Of a stretch of 35,277 nucleotides of DNA, positions 10,901-19,695 are shown piece after piece. The notes under the pieces were generated by a model. That model was not told the origin of the DNA and did not search any database. It saw only the letters and a program-made list of their open reading frames with translations. The translations under genes were made by a program, and so were the position numbers. The number at the start of each line of letters is the position of its first letter. Within the stretch, counting starts at the first letter, position 1. The stretch is taken from assembly GCA_018698675.1 (NCBI GenBank), contig JABIPA010000040.1:1-35277 (forward strand), read 5' to 3'. Origin of the DNA: a bacterium. Lineage in GTDB: Bacteria; Margulisbacteria; Marinamargulisbacteria; JABIPA01.

Positions 10901-13286
10901 ATTGAATAGATGGGAGTTTTTTATTTTTATCTTTTTGGTTTTTAACAATCCAATCAGGCCGTTCGTTTAGGATTATTATGGCAAGCCCAGCTTTTTCGTG
11001 TGCGTTGGCTTTATTATATAAGATGGAAAATGGTCGAATATATGTATCGGAGTAAGGTAAATATAGCTTGAAATTAGATTTTAACTTTTTCAAAAGAGTT
11101 CTCGAATTACCGATGGATTCGCAAGTGTTCCAGAAGGATTGATCGCATAAAAACCCAGGTTTCGATTTTATTGCGGGTAAAATAATTTCTAAAAAATCTG
11201 CTTCAGAGAGTTCAGGAAAGGGTTTCATAAGTGAAATTATCATTAATATGTCGTCGAATTTTAGCCCGTTTTGCTTTGTTTTTTCTATTAATGTCGACTG
11301 AAATATCTCAATTTGTGTCGTAATCAATTTGATTTCGCAACAGCCCCAAACTCTTTTTATAACTCCAAGCTGATTTAGCCGAAGCGTTAAGTCTTGCTTT
11401 TTTGTTAAAAATTTTTCGGTTTCTTGAATAGGATTTTCGCTGATTCTATGAAGGTTGGAACAAATTGATTTTGCATATTTTGAGCTTATAAAGTTGGCTC
11501 CGAGTTGATGAAGATTATAATCTGCCGATATATCATCTAGAATATTTTCAGAATCAAAAGGTAATTCTAATAAACCGTTCATTTGCAGAGTAATCATTTT
11601 AGAACTTGATTCTTCAGAAATAGCTCCGTTTGTTCCAATTAGTAAATGATTCCATAAATTATTTCCGTCGGGATAGTGGATTTTTTTTGCTAGTTGTACA
11701 AGAAGTATTTCTTCCTGTTTTGTGGCTGAAGAAAATACTATCGACCAAAAATATCCTTTGAACATTGTTTTAATCATGCATTGTAATTCAGGATTCTCAG
11801 AAAATAATGTAAGTAAATTAATGGAAAATTGATTAAATGATTCTGAATTTAATAGACTGTCTACGTCTAGTGACGATTCAATGTTTTTAAATCTTTCAAA
11901 TTCACTTTTTTCTTTCGTTTGAAGTGTGGATGGTTCGATTAATGTTATGAGCAGACGTTCGTAAAAATAGAGTCCAAATGCTTTTTTGTTTTCGTCAGGG
12001 ATTGTTATTTTTAGGTTATTGATTGCTTCAAACAATGTTTTAAAACTTGAGTCACTTTTAGCGTTTGTTTTGCTATTTAAAAGTTTAAACTGCGAGTCTA
12101 TTTGATTTTTATAGTTATCTTTTTTTTTCGAGGGGCTACTAACTATTATGTTTTTCTTTATTTTACGTTTTTCTTTAATATGGCAATTCCGAATATCTTT
12201 TTGGTTTAGTGAATTTGAGTCGACTTTATTTCTTAGTTGTTCGATCAAGATTTGCTCGGGAGGGCATGTTCTTTCTTTCGATTTCGTAAATTGAAGCAAT
12301 ACGTTTATTACTCTGTCAAAAATCTGATTGTAAATGATGGATTCAAGTTTGTTTTTTTTGAAACGGGCCATAGCATATCCCATTTTTAAAAGAAAAGGAT
12401 CTACTACTTCGGCGACTATATCATTTGCACCATTTTTAGATTTAGCCTCTTTTTTTTGGAATTCGTTCCATAACGAATCAATCTGTCTATAAAGTGTCAT
12501 ATGAAGCATTGATGCCTTCAACCCATATGAAATATAGAATGCATTAAAAGATTCTATGACATGAGTATTCATTCGTTCTGTTAAATTAAATCCGTTTAAT
12601 TCTAACTTAGGAACACGAAATGCAATGTTAATGTCTAATGAACCTGGATGATCTAATATTTTCTTTGCATAGTGTTCAATTGATTCTTCAGGAGACGATA
12701 TAAAACTTTTAATTTCAAATTCTTCATCTTCATTTCTATTTATTGAGATGTATAGGGACTCTGCTATAGAACTTGTATGACGGACTGGGTTGAATCTTTC
12801 ACGAAAAATGACAGATAAACCTGTACTTATCTGAGTTCCTAAAACGTTTTTTGTTATAGCAAAGTGTGTTCCTATTTTTGGTTTTTCTTTTTGAGAGGGA
12901 CTATGTTCGTTCGAATAGAAGTTATTGTGTTTAGAAAAGCCTGACGCTGTCAATTTGTCTTGTATGAGTTCGTCGTGTTCTTTGTTTACGACGAATATTA
13001 GGTCTATATCATGTATTTGATTAAATAAGCGTTGTTTAGTTGCAGCATCTGTTTCTTTTGAGCCTTGTTCGAAAGAAGTTAATAGTTCATATACCGTGCT
13101 TCCAAAAATAATAAGTTGAATATCAATATGTTTGCTGGATAGATCTAGAATTATTTCTTGTATGTATTTTAGAACGGGATGATCTAATAAAAGAGGGGTG
13201 TTTGTTTTGATATTATCTATAGACTGTTGTACAACTTCTTTTTTTAAAAAAGCCAATGGGGCAACAGATATGAGTTTATGTTTCAT
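7995..13286 (-). CDS. Giant nucleotidyltransferase-like / helical-repeat protein, paralog 2 (1763 aa)
   Basis: Second tandem paralog. The frame could be extended to a TTG at 13319, but ATG 13286 is better: it follows a GGGGACAGGA purine-rich stretch, and it makes the N-terminus (M-K-H-K-L-I-S) match the other two paralogs and puts F-G-S at 61-63 and D-I-D at 93-95 exactly as in them. The head resembles poly(A) polymerase/CCA-type nucleotidyltransferases, but the position matching D185 of paralog 1 is Ser (154), so activity may be lost or use another residue. A long helical body follows, with conserved R-P-D-W-I-V-K-N and P-G-F-L-C-D blocks, then ankyrin-like helices (about 1663-1690) and an A-A-W-M-A-M-Y...G-P-I-Y-E block. 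The gene starts 73 bases after the stop of paralog 3 and overlaps paralog 1 by four bases. Role unknown. Confidence 0.9.
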   Translation of the reverse strand: MKHKLISVAPLAFLKKEVVQQSIDNIKTNTPLLLDHPVLKYIQEIILDLSSKHIDIQLIIFGSTVYELLTSFEQGSKETDAATKQRLFNQIHDIDLIFVVNKEHDELIQDKLTASGFSKHNNFYSNEHSPSQKEKPKIGTHFAITKNVLGTQISTGLSVIFRERFNPVRHTSSIAESLYISINRNEDEEFEIKSFISSPEESIEHYAKKILDHPGSLDINIAFRVPKLELNGFNLTERMNTHVIESFNAFYISYGLKASMLHMTLYRQIDSLWNEFQKKEAKSKNGANDIVAEVVDPFLLKMGYAMARFKKNKLESIIYNQIFDRVINVLLQFTKSKERTCPPEQILIEQLRNKVDSNSLNQKDIRNCHIKEKRKIKKNIIVSSPSKKKDNYKNQIDSQFKLLNSKTNAKSDSSFKTLFEAINNLKITIPDENKKAFGLYFYERLLITLIEPSTLQTKEKSEFERFKNIESSLDVDSLLNSESFNQFSINLLTLFSENPELQCMIKTMFKGYFWSIVFSSATKQEEILLVQLAKKIHYPDGNNLWNHLLIGTNGAISEESSSKMITLQMNGLLELPFDSENILDDISADYNLHQLGANFISSKYAKSICSNLHRISENPIQETEKFLTKKQDLTLRLNQLGVIKRVWGCCEIKLITTQIEIFQSTLIEKTKQNGLKFDDILMIISLMKPFPELSEADFLEIILPAIKSKPGFLCDQSFWNTCESIGNSRTLLKKLKSNFKLYLPYSDTYIRPFSILYNKANAHEKAGLAIIILNERPDWIVKNQKDKNKKLPSIQLAKDIINSGFHRKNFPKILPKILTTDYIDGIKFTWIFNLSHLYESSSKVDTVIDSRSREEIKAFLIRLSGTKHIDQAFMTSFESKNSEQQEIIVIQISEYLKKLTELNAIGFHTVSNLFKFCALNGDKFCLSEIINKKKSHLLMECIHGKDNTFHTTIFNAVCNSELPFPEKLNFLKKESIKAIIDTTLYLSHILKLEIPMTIDSIIFESYLCLLNLSVKEIVPDSSKNHDESSDNVFDNISIMLETCGLSINDIPYLIQHLTLKTFTSLWNHFVMKNSREDVNVWTEMILSSKTPINVKSHFIASLITVQKDLNPKTETIWNECWDQCKDSQIETFELASNKLEPSLYSSFIWNLENTPLKIKLLSKNISSIKAGNINVRVIQKMWLEHKDEIFEKQCETFSYFLKHFSDQSNKSPILITLSEQLNDTTESILFKEIITYLYKLQENPLTDDDWNNKNTENLDVIDILISQKKHTFLGISFIHFLSDYKKNKTIDTHKVFMAISTLDPRILDIVLENGNPKLEYLLPYDPKFLTSIEDRNKLKSKQNTMSTLIGPIALLFEIHRRLSTNSKNLEKVVAMLNVLMNHDINLDISDTHKAGIQYFYQNFEDTKNRLTLNHVLEHPNLEKCVDFHLLFIEDFFITFRTNISKHQQTIVNHFLIWLEQNKTSKLGIRAIQNLLKFQTTCVKNDKLINKFVTNNDWENIFRLCRIYKSAKKEIQLIETVGTLNFLEPIEVTDKLHNVLAMKVVDQESLTYYKQFVEEFDISLNISPPILYVVSNKNNSAILEELLLYLISKGAALNTASKAWYTRKGVNIPRYVSAAWMAMYSGNYDIFGPIYEQQYPEKGRFNLNDNILSSADPYADIKRDGINLIFAALESSNRSAIEAILNHMISLDPSDLEGNVLPFKKLFSEPDPIHNRFAWELIASNHKDIFDKYHEPIDTLCSTTSIIAKLKFGTLLDDMEEIEI

Positions 13287-13359
13287 AACGTCCTGTCCCC
13301 TTAATAATTTTCGAAGCAATATAAAAACTTATCATGCGCAATATTGTTGGTCAATATAG

Positions 13360-16300
13360 TTAAATTTCGTTGATATCGATTATAGAATGTAGATCAGTTG
13401 AATCTAAATACTTGGAAAATATTTCTGTTATTAGTGTTTTATATTTGAGAAACAAATTGTTGTGATGGTCTTTTATTAATCTCCAAGCGCTTTTTAGATA
13501 TATGGGGTGAATATCGATTAATAATTTCGTTAATGCATTTACATAAAAAGGATTTGTTTTTGTTTCTGAATCACAAATATAAATTAACATTTTTTCGATA
13601 TAATCTCTGTTCTTTGCTTCTATTGCGGCGTATAAAAAGTTGTTTTCGTCTAGTTTTTCCTTTCTTTTCGGATCTAAACTACTGGGGGGCGGGCATAAAA
13701 GGTTATACCTTCCATTTTCTGGATGGAATTTTTCGAAATGCGAACCAAATATATCGTAACTGCCGTAAAATATATTTAGCCATGCAGCAGAAAGAAACCT
13801 GGATATTCTTTGATTGTTGTATGAATGTACGATATTTATTGCATCGTCTAAACTGATATTTTTTTCTATTAAGTAAGCGCCTAGTTTGCGCTGAATAGCT
13901 TTGTTTTTAGGTCCGGCAATTGCGCATAATATTGGCGTTCCTATATCTAATGTAACGTTGAATTTTTTAATAAAATTTTTGTAATGAGTTAAGGATTCTT
14001 CGCTATCAACTTTAATTGGTAGAATGTTTTGAATTTTTTCGTAAATTGGCATCGGTTCATAGAATGTCAGAGAGCTAGAAGTGAATATTTCTCCTACTGG
14101 AATTCCACATTCTTTATATATGTTGCATATTGTAAATATATTATTCCAGTTAGAGGTCGAAATAAAGTAGTTTAAAAACTTGTTTTGGCGGTTAGTATCC
14201 GTTTGATTTTCTATCAAAAATAGTGCCGATTTTCTTCCAACTTTTGTTTTAATGTTTTTTTCTACCCAATTTATTAAAAAAGTTAATAGCTTTAAATCAA
14301 TTTCGGTTGATGGGGTTTGCAGCTTATTACAAATATCGTGGATGAATTGTTTTACAAAATCGGCACAGGACTCTACGTTTTTGTGCTCAAGAATATCTTC
14401 CAATGTTAACATTTGGTCGTTTTTTAGTTTAGTGTAAAAAGACATTAATAGTGGGTTTGATGTACCAGCTTTATGTACGTTTAAATTGATTGAATGGTCC
14501 ATTAATATAGTTAGTATATCTTTGAGTTTTTTTGAGTTCTCTTCACTGCTTTTAATGTAAAATTGAATTGCAAGCAATACATCCATAAGACCTATGAATG
14601 GCGTATCGTCTAAGATAGTAGGGCTTTTTTTCGTATGAGTTTTTAGAAAGCTAGGATTGGAGGTTATTTTTATATTTACGTTATGTTTGTGTTCTAGAAT
14701 AATTTGAAGTGTTTCAGAGTTCAAACTTGAAACTGCGAAAAATAGTAAGTCTGATGGTGATGCTAGTTTTGGGAAGTGCGTTAATGTCGTTTTAAGCAAA
14801 TTGTTTTTTGATTGATTAATTAATTGATGAACGAAGTTTTGGTTTGACGAGTTTTTTTGGTATAAAGCCATATTAATGACAACTATGTGTACATACGTTT
14901 TTAGGAAATTGATAAAATTTTCGTATAGAATAGTGTCTTTTTCGTCGTCTAAATTTTCCATTAGTGTTATTAAAGTAGGCTCAGGTGATGAACTAGTGAG
15001 TATGTATTCTAGAAAATACTTAAGCGAATTAATTTCTTTTTCTGAAACGTATTCTTTTTTTACTTCCCATAGATTTTTAAGCGTTTTTATGAGAATGGGT
15101 GTTTTTTTGTTTGATTGAACTTTTTCATTTTGGGACTCGATACATAATAGTTTTATTTTAGTTAAATCATTTTTAAGTTCATATATGAATTCAGAAAACA
15201 CAGATTGCCCTAAATCCTTCATTACAATTTGAAATGTTTCTGTAGATTGATCCTCGCAATGATTCCATACTGCTTGCCACTGCTTGTGAATGCCTATGTT
15301 GGAGGGATTGTGGCTATTAATAACTGATTTAATTATATTTGCGCGATATTGAGTTGATGTTTTTGAAGAAAAGCAGATAGTAATCCATTCGTCTAAATAT
15401 AGGGGGTTTGTTGGATCCGAATGAAACTTCCAAATGGCGTCGAAATTACTTAGGCTTAATTTTTGAATCAGCGATGATGCGTCTTCTAATGTTAAATTAC
15501 AGGATGTAAGAATTGATATCAAATTATCATAAATAATCTCATTTTTTTCATTCAAAATTGGTTTTTTGTTTTGAGTTAATGACAAAGAAACAATATGTAG
15601 GAGTTCGAAATAATTTTCCCAGATCCTTTCGCTTTCATCTTCGCTCAGATTTAATTTTAGAATGTAGGTACACATTATTTGTGGGTCGGAAGATTCCTGG
15701 ACACTGACGTGACTTATAAAGTCTAATTTCATTTTACACGTTTCATTTGATTCAACGATTGTTTTCAATATAAAGGCTTGTGATTTTTTTGTCGTTTTTT
15801 CAAAACAATTTATAAGGCCTTGAAAAGATGTTCGTTTTACAAACTCTGATAGACAGTAGCTGTTTCCATTTTTACTAGCAAACTCATAAAGTGGCCCGAA
15901 ATTCTTCCAGTTAATGTCTTTCGAGGAGTGAATTTCTTTTAAAAAATGTTCTACTTGATTAAGTATTTTTAATTTATCTTCTTTTGTTTTCGATTCATAA
16001 AAAGTAAGGAATAGTTCGTGGAACTCATGTTCAATTGATAAATTGGTGAGTAAATTTTCAATTATACGTATTGCGTCATTCCAATGTTTTTTAGTGTTGT
16101 TAAGATCTTGTTGGTATATTTCGGAAAGTATGAATAACCAAGTTAATTTAATATGTATATCAAAATTTTCCGAAAGAATGTGATTAAGTGTTTTCGGAAA
16201 CTTTGTTTTTTCATGTGTATCCTTTAAAAGGTCCCTTCCTAATGGAATCGATGGGATTCGTTTGTTTTTTTCGGTCTGATTTTTAACGAGCCAGTTTGTT

Positions 16301-18690
16301 CTTTTTGTTAAAAGATGAGTCGCCATTTTAGCCTTTTCTTGATTGGTAGCTCGTTCGTAGCATTGTTTTAGTGCCCTGAAATTATCATTTTTATAAGGAA
16401 TGTAGCTATCTAGATCGGAGGCTATTACGGAGATTATTGGGTTTGAGTCTTGAATTTTTTCGACCTCACTCCAGAATAAAGGGTCGCATAGTATTCCTGG
16501 TTCCGTCTTTAGCGGTAATACAATAATTTCTAAAAACTCTGAATTGTTGAGTTCAGAAAAGGATTGCATTAATTTAATGTAAGTTATGACGTTATCGAAT
16601 CCATAAAATAAGGGTTTTGCAGATTCGACTATGTTCAACTTGAAAATGTCTATTTCTTTTACAATTTTTTCATTTTTGGATGAACCCCATAATTCGGTTA
16701 ATACTCTAAGTTGATTTAATGCTTGTCCTAAGTATTGATTGGAAAAAAGAGTGTTTTCATTTTCTATTACGGTGTTTTCTTCTAATTCTTTTATTGTATT
16801 ACATAGTAGAGACGCGTAGTTTTTTAGGAAGACGTCATTTTTTAATTTACTCAAATCATGTTTTTCTACTATGTCGGCAATTTCTATTTCATTTAATGCA
16901 ATTGAAGACAGATTACTTAATATATTTAGTTGAATTCCTACCATGACTTCGGCCGCTTTTACTGAAATTAATTTCGTTGAGTTAGATAATAAATTTTCCC
17001 ATGTATTGCTCCCATCAGAAAAAGTGGTGCTTTTTGCCAATTGGACTAATTGTGATTGTTCTCCTTTTGTTGCTGACAATAAGGCGAGTGACCATATGGT
17101 TCCTGTTAAAATGCTTTTTGATTGGAGTTTTATTTCTGGATTCGTTTTGATAATAGTTAGAAGTTTTATCACAAAACTTGAAATAGATTTAGAATTTGCT
17201 AAAGGTGGATTTTCGGTATTGATAATAGCCTTAATTACTTTTTCGATATTTTTGTCTTTTTTGGAATTGTTAGATGTGTTTATTAAATTTTTAAATAATT
17301 TTTCACAAAAATAATGTTCAAATTGTTCCGCTTCTTCTTTAGGAATAAGTTCGCGGCCTTCATTTATATTGTTAAAAAGAGACCTATAACTTTCGATGCT
17401 ACTTGGGTCTACGCAACTCGATAGTTTTTTAAATTGGAGGTCAATGTAACCACTATAGTGTATTGAGTAGTGCTTTTTATTCGAAGAAAGAGAAATTGGT
17501 TTTTTTATTTTTTTATCAATGAGGTTGGGTATATCTGTTTGTAAAATAGTTGCTTTTTCAATTTGAACGCTTAGCTGGGTTTTTAGTGATTCTTCATTTA
17601 TATCAGAAGATGTTGAGAAAGAAGACTGAAAAAATGTGTAAATTACGTTAACAGCTCTATCTATAATTTGTTCTTGAATGAGATCATCGACGCTATTCTT
17701 TTTAAGTCTCGCAATTGCGTATCCCATTCTTTGAAGATATGGGTCTACTACAAGTTCTTTAAACGATTCTATATTTCGAGTTTTATTTTGTTTTATTTCT
17801 AGTGAAAGTAAATCGTTACTCGATTTGTTTTTGCAATAATTTTCGTATAATACACTTACTTGTTGAAATAGCGTTCCGTGAACGAGGCTAGATTTTAGGC
17901 CGTAAGATATATACGTCTCGTTAAATGAATCTTGCACTAATTTATTCATTCGTTTGGTAAGTCTCATTCCTTTAACTTCAGATTTAGGGACTCGAAAAGC
18001 AATGTTAATTGAAACATTGCCGGGATGGTCTAATATTTTTTCTGAATAATGAGTTAAAGCCATTTCTGGTGAATCGATGAAGCATTTTATTTCGACAGAC
18101 TTTTTATCATCTAGAACTCGAATGTATAGAGCCTCTGCTATTGAACTTGCATGTCTTAACGGGTTGAAATGTTCTTTATAAATAATTGAAAGACCCGTAT
18201 TTACATTCGTTTCCGAATCATTATATGCAAAGTGAATTCCAGTGGAAACTCTTTGTCTGGATTGTTTGTTTTTACTGGAGCTATTCTTTTCTAATTCGGT
18301 AGCGTCCGTAATTATTGTCGAAAAGGTATTATGTTTTTTGAAATTGTTAGATTTAAGTTCATTTTCTATTGTATCTGAATCATTTTTGCTCGTAATAAAT
18401 ATCACGTCTAAATCGTAGATTTCATCAAATAAACGGTTTTTCGATTGTTCAATAGTTTCGTTTTCACGGGTTTGAAACTCAGCTAGTAACTTGTAGACAG
18501 TGCTTCCAAATATAATGTAATCGAATTCAATGTTTTTGCTAGATAAACGCGATGAAATATCATTAAGTGTGGAGAATATAGGGTGTTCAAGTAAAGTACG
18601 TGAATTCGTTTCAATTGAGGAGATTTTTTGTTGGACGGTTTGTCCTTCTTCTATTGACTGAGGTGAGATAGAAATAAGTTTTTTAATCAT
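13360..18690 (-). CDS. Giant nucleotidyltransferase-like / helical-repeat protein, paralog 3 (1776 aa)
   Basis: Promoter-proximal member of the tandem triplet. It starts M-I-K-K-L-I-S, with F-G-S at 61-63 and D-L-D at 93-95, G-L-S-I-I-Y at 166-171, N-P-L-R-H at 176-180, and the D-H-P-G...A-F-R-V-P-K block shared with its paralogs. The residue matching D185 of paralog 1 is Asn (164). The long middle section is helical with the block R-T-N-W-L-V-K-N in place of R-P-D-W; the C-terminus has ankyrin-like helix pairs (one at about 1682-1706) and a conserved S-A-A-W...Y-D-I-F-G block. ATG 18690 has no Shine-Dalgarno-like sequence. An imperfect inverted repeat lies 70-100 bases upstream in the divergent intergenic region. 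The family assignment of the head is inference from motif spacing; a solenoid scaffold or host-interacting effector is possible. Confidence 0.9.
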   Translation of the reverse strand: MIKKLISISPQSIEEGQTVQQKISSIETNSRTLLEHPIFSTLNDISSRLSSKNIEFDYIIFGSTVYKLLAEFQTRENETIEQSKNRLFDEIYDLDVIFITSKNDSDTIENELKSNNFKKHNTFSTIITDATELEKNSSSKNKQSRQRVSTGIHFAYNDSETNVNTGLSIIYKEHFNPLRHASSIAEALYIRVLDDKKSVEIKCFIDSPEMALTHYSEKILDHPGNVSINIAFRVPKSEVKGMRLTKRMNKLVQDSFNETYISYGLKSSLVHGTLFQQVSVLYENYCKNKSSNDLLSLEIKQNKTRNIESFKELVVDPYLQRMGYAIARLKKNSVDDLIQEQIIDRAVNVIYTFFQSSFSTSSDINEESLKTQLSVQIEKATILQTDIPNLIDKKIKKPISLSSNKKHYSIHYSGYIDLQFKKLSSCVDPSSIESYRSLFNNINEGRELIPKEEAEQFEHYFCEKLFKNLINTSNNSKKDKNIEKVIKAIINTENPPLANSKSISSFVIKLLTIIKTNPEIKLQSKSILTGTIWSLALLSATKGEQSQLVQLAKSTTFSDGSNTWENLLSNSTKLISVKAAEVMVGIQLNILSNLSSIALNEIEIADIVEKHDLSKLKNDVFLKNYASLLCNTIKELEENTVIENENTLFSNQYLGQALNQLRVLTELWGSSKNEKIVKEIDIFKLNIVESAKPLFYGFDNVITYIKLMQSFSELNNSEFLEIIVLPLKTEPGILCDPLFWSEVEKIQDSNPIISVIASDLDSYIPYKNDNFRALKQCYERATNQEKAKMATHLLTKRTNWLVKNQTEKNKRIPSIPLGRDLLKDTHEKTKFPKTLNHILSENFDIHIKLTWLFILSEIYQQDLNNTKKHWNDAIRIIENLLTNLSIEHEFHELFLTFYESKTKEDKLKILNQVEHFLKEIHSSKDINWKNFGPLYEFASKNGNSYCLSEFVKRTSFQGLINCFEKTTKKSQAFILKTIVESNETCKMKLDFISHVSVQESSDPQIMCTYILKLNLSEDESERIWENYFELLHIVSLSLTQNKKPILNEKNEIIYDNLISILTSCNLTLEDASSLIQKLSLSNFDAIWKFHSDPTNPLYLDEWITICFSSKTSTQYRANIIKSVINSHNPSNIGIHKQWQAVWNHCEDQSTETFQIVMKDLGQSVFSEFIYELKNDLTKIKLLCIESQNEKVQSNKKTPILIKTLKNLWEVKKEYVSEKEINSLKYFLEYILTSSSPEPTLITLMENLDDEKDTILYENFINFLKTYVHIVVINMALYQKNSSNQNFVHQLINQSKNNLLKTTLTHFPKLASPSDLLFFAVSSLNSETLQIILEHKHNVNIKITSNPSFLKTHTKKSPTILDDTPFIGLMDVLLAIQFYIKSSEENSKKLKDILTILMDHSINLNVHKAGTSNPLLMSFYTKLKNDQMLTLEDILEHKNVESCADFVKQFIHDICNKLQTPSTEIDLKLLTFLINWVEKNIKTKVGRKSALFLIENQTDTNRQNKFLNYFISTSNWNNIFTICNIYKECGIPVGEIFTSSSLTFYEPMPIYEKIQNILPIKVDSEESLTHYKNFIKKFNVTLDIGTPILCAIAGPKNKAIQRKLGAYLIEKNISLDDAINIVHSYNNQRISRFLSAAWLNIFYGSYDIFGSHFEKFHPENGRYNLLCPPPSSLDPKRKEKLDENNFLYAAIEAKNRDYIEKMLIYICDSETKTNPFYVNALTKLLIDIHPIYLKSAWRLIKDHHNNLFLKYKTLITEIFSKYLDSTDLHSIIDINEI

Positions 18691-18759
18691 TTAATTTGTT
18701 ATCACTGAATTTTTTTGAAAAAGACATATCGATTAAGTCTGTTTTTATCATTAAATTTG

Positions 18760-18790
18760 TACCCTAATCTATTTCAAATTAATAGGGGTA
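18760..18790. promoter_or_regulatory. Imperfect inverted repeat in the divergent intergenic region
   Basis: Arms TACCC (18760-18764) and GGGTA (18786-18790) enclose a second pair CTATT (18769-18773) and AATAG (18781-18785), giving a 10 bp stem with a 4-base bulge and a 7-base loop. It lies between the start of the giant-gene operon (minus, 18690) and the small peptidase-like gene (plus, 18959). The arms could be an operator or a 5'-leader hairpin of the giant operon. On the plus strand it is followed by a short T run, but no plus-strand gene precedes it, so a terminator role is unlikely. The remainder of 18691-18958 is very AT-rich, with nothing else I can name except the promoter at 18924. 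Confidence 0.35.
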
Positions 18791-18923
18791 TATTTTTAAA
18801 CGAAATACTTTTTGTTAATCTATATTGACATGAACTTTAGTACGTCTTTTGAAATTCATTTTTTATATTCTTTTAATTTTTTAAAATTTTGATTTTGATT
18901 TGTTTTTATGTTTTTAAAATTAA

Positions 18924-18953
18924 TTGAAATTTTTTCAATATATTTACGATAAT
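18924..18953 (+). promoter_or_regulatory. Putative sigma70-type promoter, apparently leaderless
   Basis: TTGAAA at 18924-18929 and GATAAT at 18948-18953 are separated by 18 bases. The -10 box ends five bases before ATG 18959, so the transcript would start at or next to the start codon. No Shine-Dalgarno sequence is present, which is consistent with a leaderless mRNA. Confidence 0.45.
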
Positions 18954-18958
18954 TAACT

Positions 18959-19693
18959 ATGAATGTTGTTTCTTTTTCGAAAAATATTGTTATTCGTAAT
19001 ATTCCGCAAATTCTTCGAGTTGCGCCAAATACTGAATTGTTTACTCAAAAATCTATACCTACTGTTTCTTATAATAAGTATGGGTCGTGTTTAGCTTCTC
19101 ATTTCGATGCTCTTTATAGACATGTTCCGGAGTCAATATCCAAAGGAATTATGGAAGTATACAGGTCGAGTTTGTATAAATTAGCAAATTTTCAACAGAT
19201 TGTATTAACGACGGGTTCTAAAAATGGCTTAGATCGATTACCGTTAGAACTATCAAGTGTTTCAGCTTTGCTTCACACGTTGCCTGGAACCACCCTTATT
19301 TATCATGAATTAGATGCCAAAGGGATTTCGGATTTAATAGACTCTGGGCATGCTGTTATCGTTCATCATCCGATGGTTTTTTCGAGGAACCAAGATGGAT
19401 GTGCAAAACCTCTTTTTACTCCACATCATTATGCAATTACTGCGAAGGCAGATAATGGGAAATGGAAGGTTAAAAATCCTGTTCCGGAAGACACAAAAAT
19501 AATATCAGATCAGTTAATATGTCCTATGGAAAAAAGTCGATTTAGTAAGAGTTTTATAACAGAACGAGATATAACTACTGAGCTTGGATCTGGATTTGTC
19601 GTAAAAGGGGCAGTAAATGCATTTAATAGGTTTATTGATCCTTTGGGAGGACGTGAAATTCTTCCTCAGTATATAGCCGTCAAAATATATTAA
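18959..19693 (+). CDS. Small papain-fold cysteine peptidase-like protein
   Basis: A 244-residue protein with a plausible Cys-His-Asn triad in papain order: C44 in Y-G-S-C-L-A-S-H-F, H156/H157 in P-H-H-Y-A-I-T-A, and N173 in W-K-V-K-N-P-V. The His/Asn segment has the same layout as the H-A-Y...R-N-P-W segment of the calpain-family protein encoded at 20529-23204, and N39 could serve the oxyanion hole. The strand-like H-A-V-I-V-H-H segment at 131-137 fits the core of a C39/papain-like fold. No signal peptide is evident, so a secreted form would need a non-Sec route. It could be a peptidase, a transglutaminase-like or deamidase-type effector, or inactive. It is divergent from the giant cluster and convergent with the glutaredoxin-like gene, whose stop codon is two bases away. 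Confidence 0.6.
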   Translation: MNVVSFSKNIVIRNIPQILRVAPNTELFTQKSIPTVSYNKYGSCLASHFDALYRHVPESISKGIMEVYRSSLYKLANFQQIVLTTGSKNGLDRLPLELSSVSALLHTLPGTTLIYHELDAKGISDLIDSGHAVIVHHPMVFSRNQDGCAKPLFTPHHYAITAKADNGKWKVKNPVPEDTKIISDQLICPMEKSRFSKSFITERDITTELGSGFVVKGAVNAFNRFIDPLGGREILPQYIAVKIY

Positions 19694-19695
19694 AT

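Noticed and set aside
13287-13319. N-terminal extension of paralog 2 from TTG 13319
   Set aside because: The ATG at 13286 has a purine-rich upstream stretch and gives the same residue numbering of the conserved motifs as in the other two paralogs.
16943-17314. Plus-strand frame of 123 codons inside paralog 3
   Set aside because: It is antisense to a long conserved gene and has no ribosome-binding site or motif.
18825-18830. TTGACA consensus -35 on the plus strand
   Set aside because: No acceptable -10 box lies 15-19 bases downstream, so it is probably chance in AT-rich DNA.
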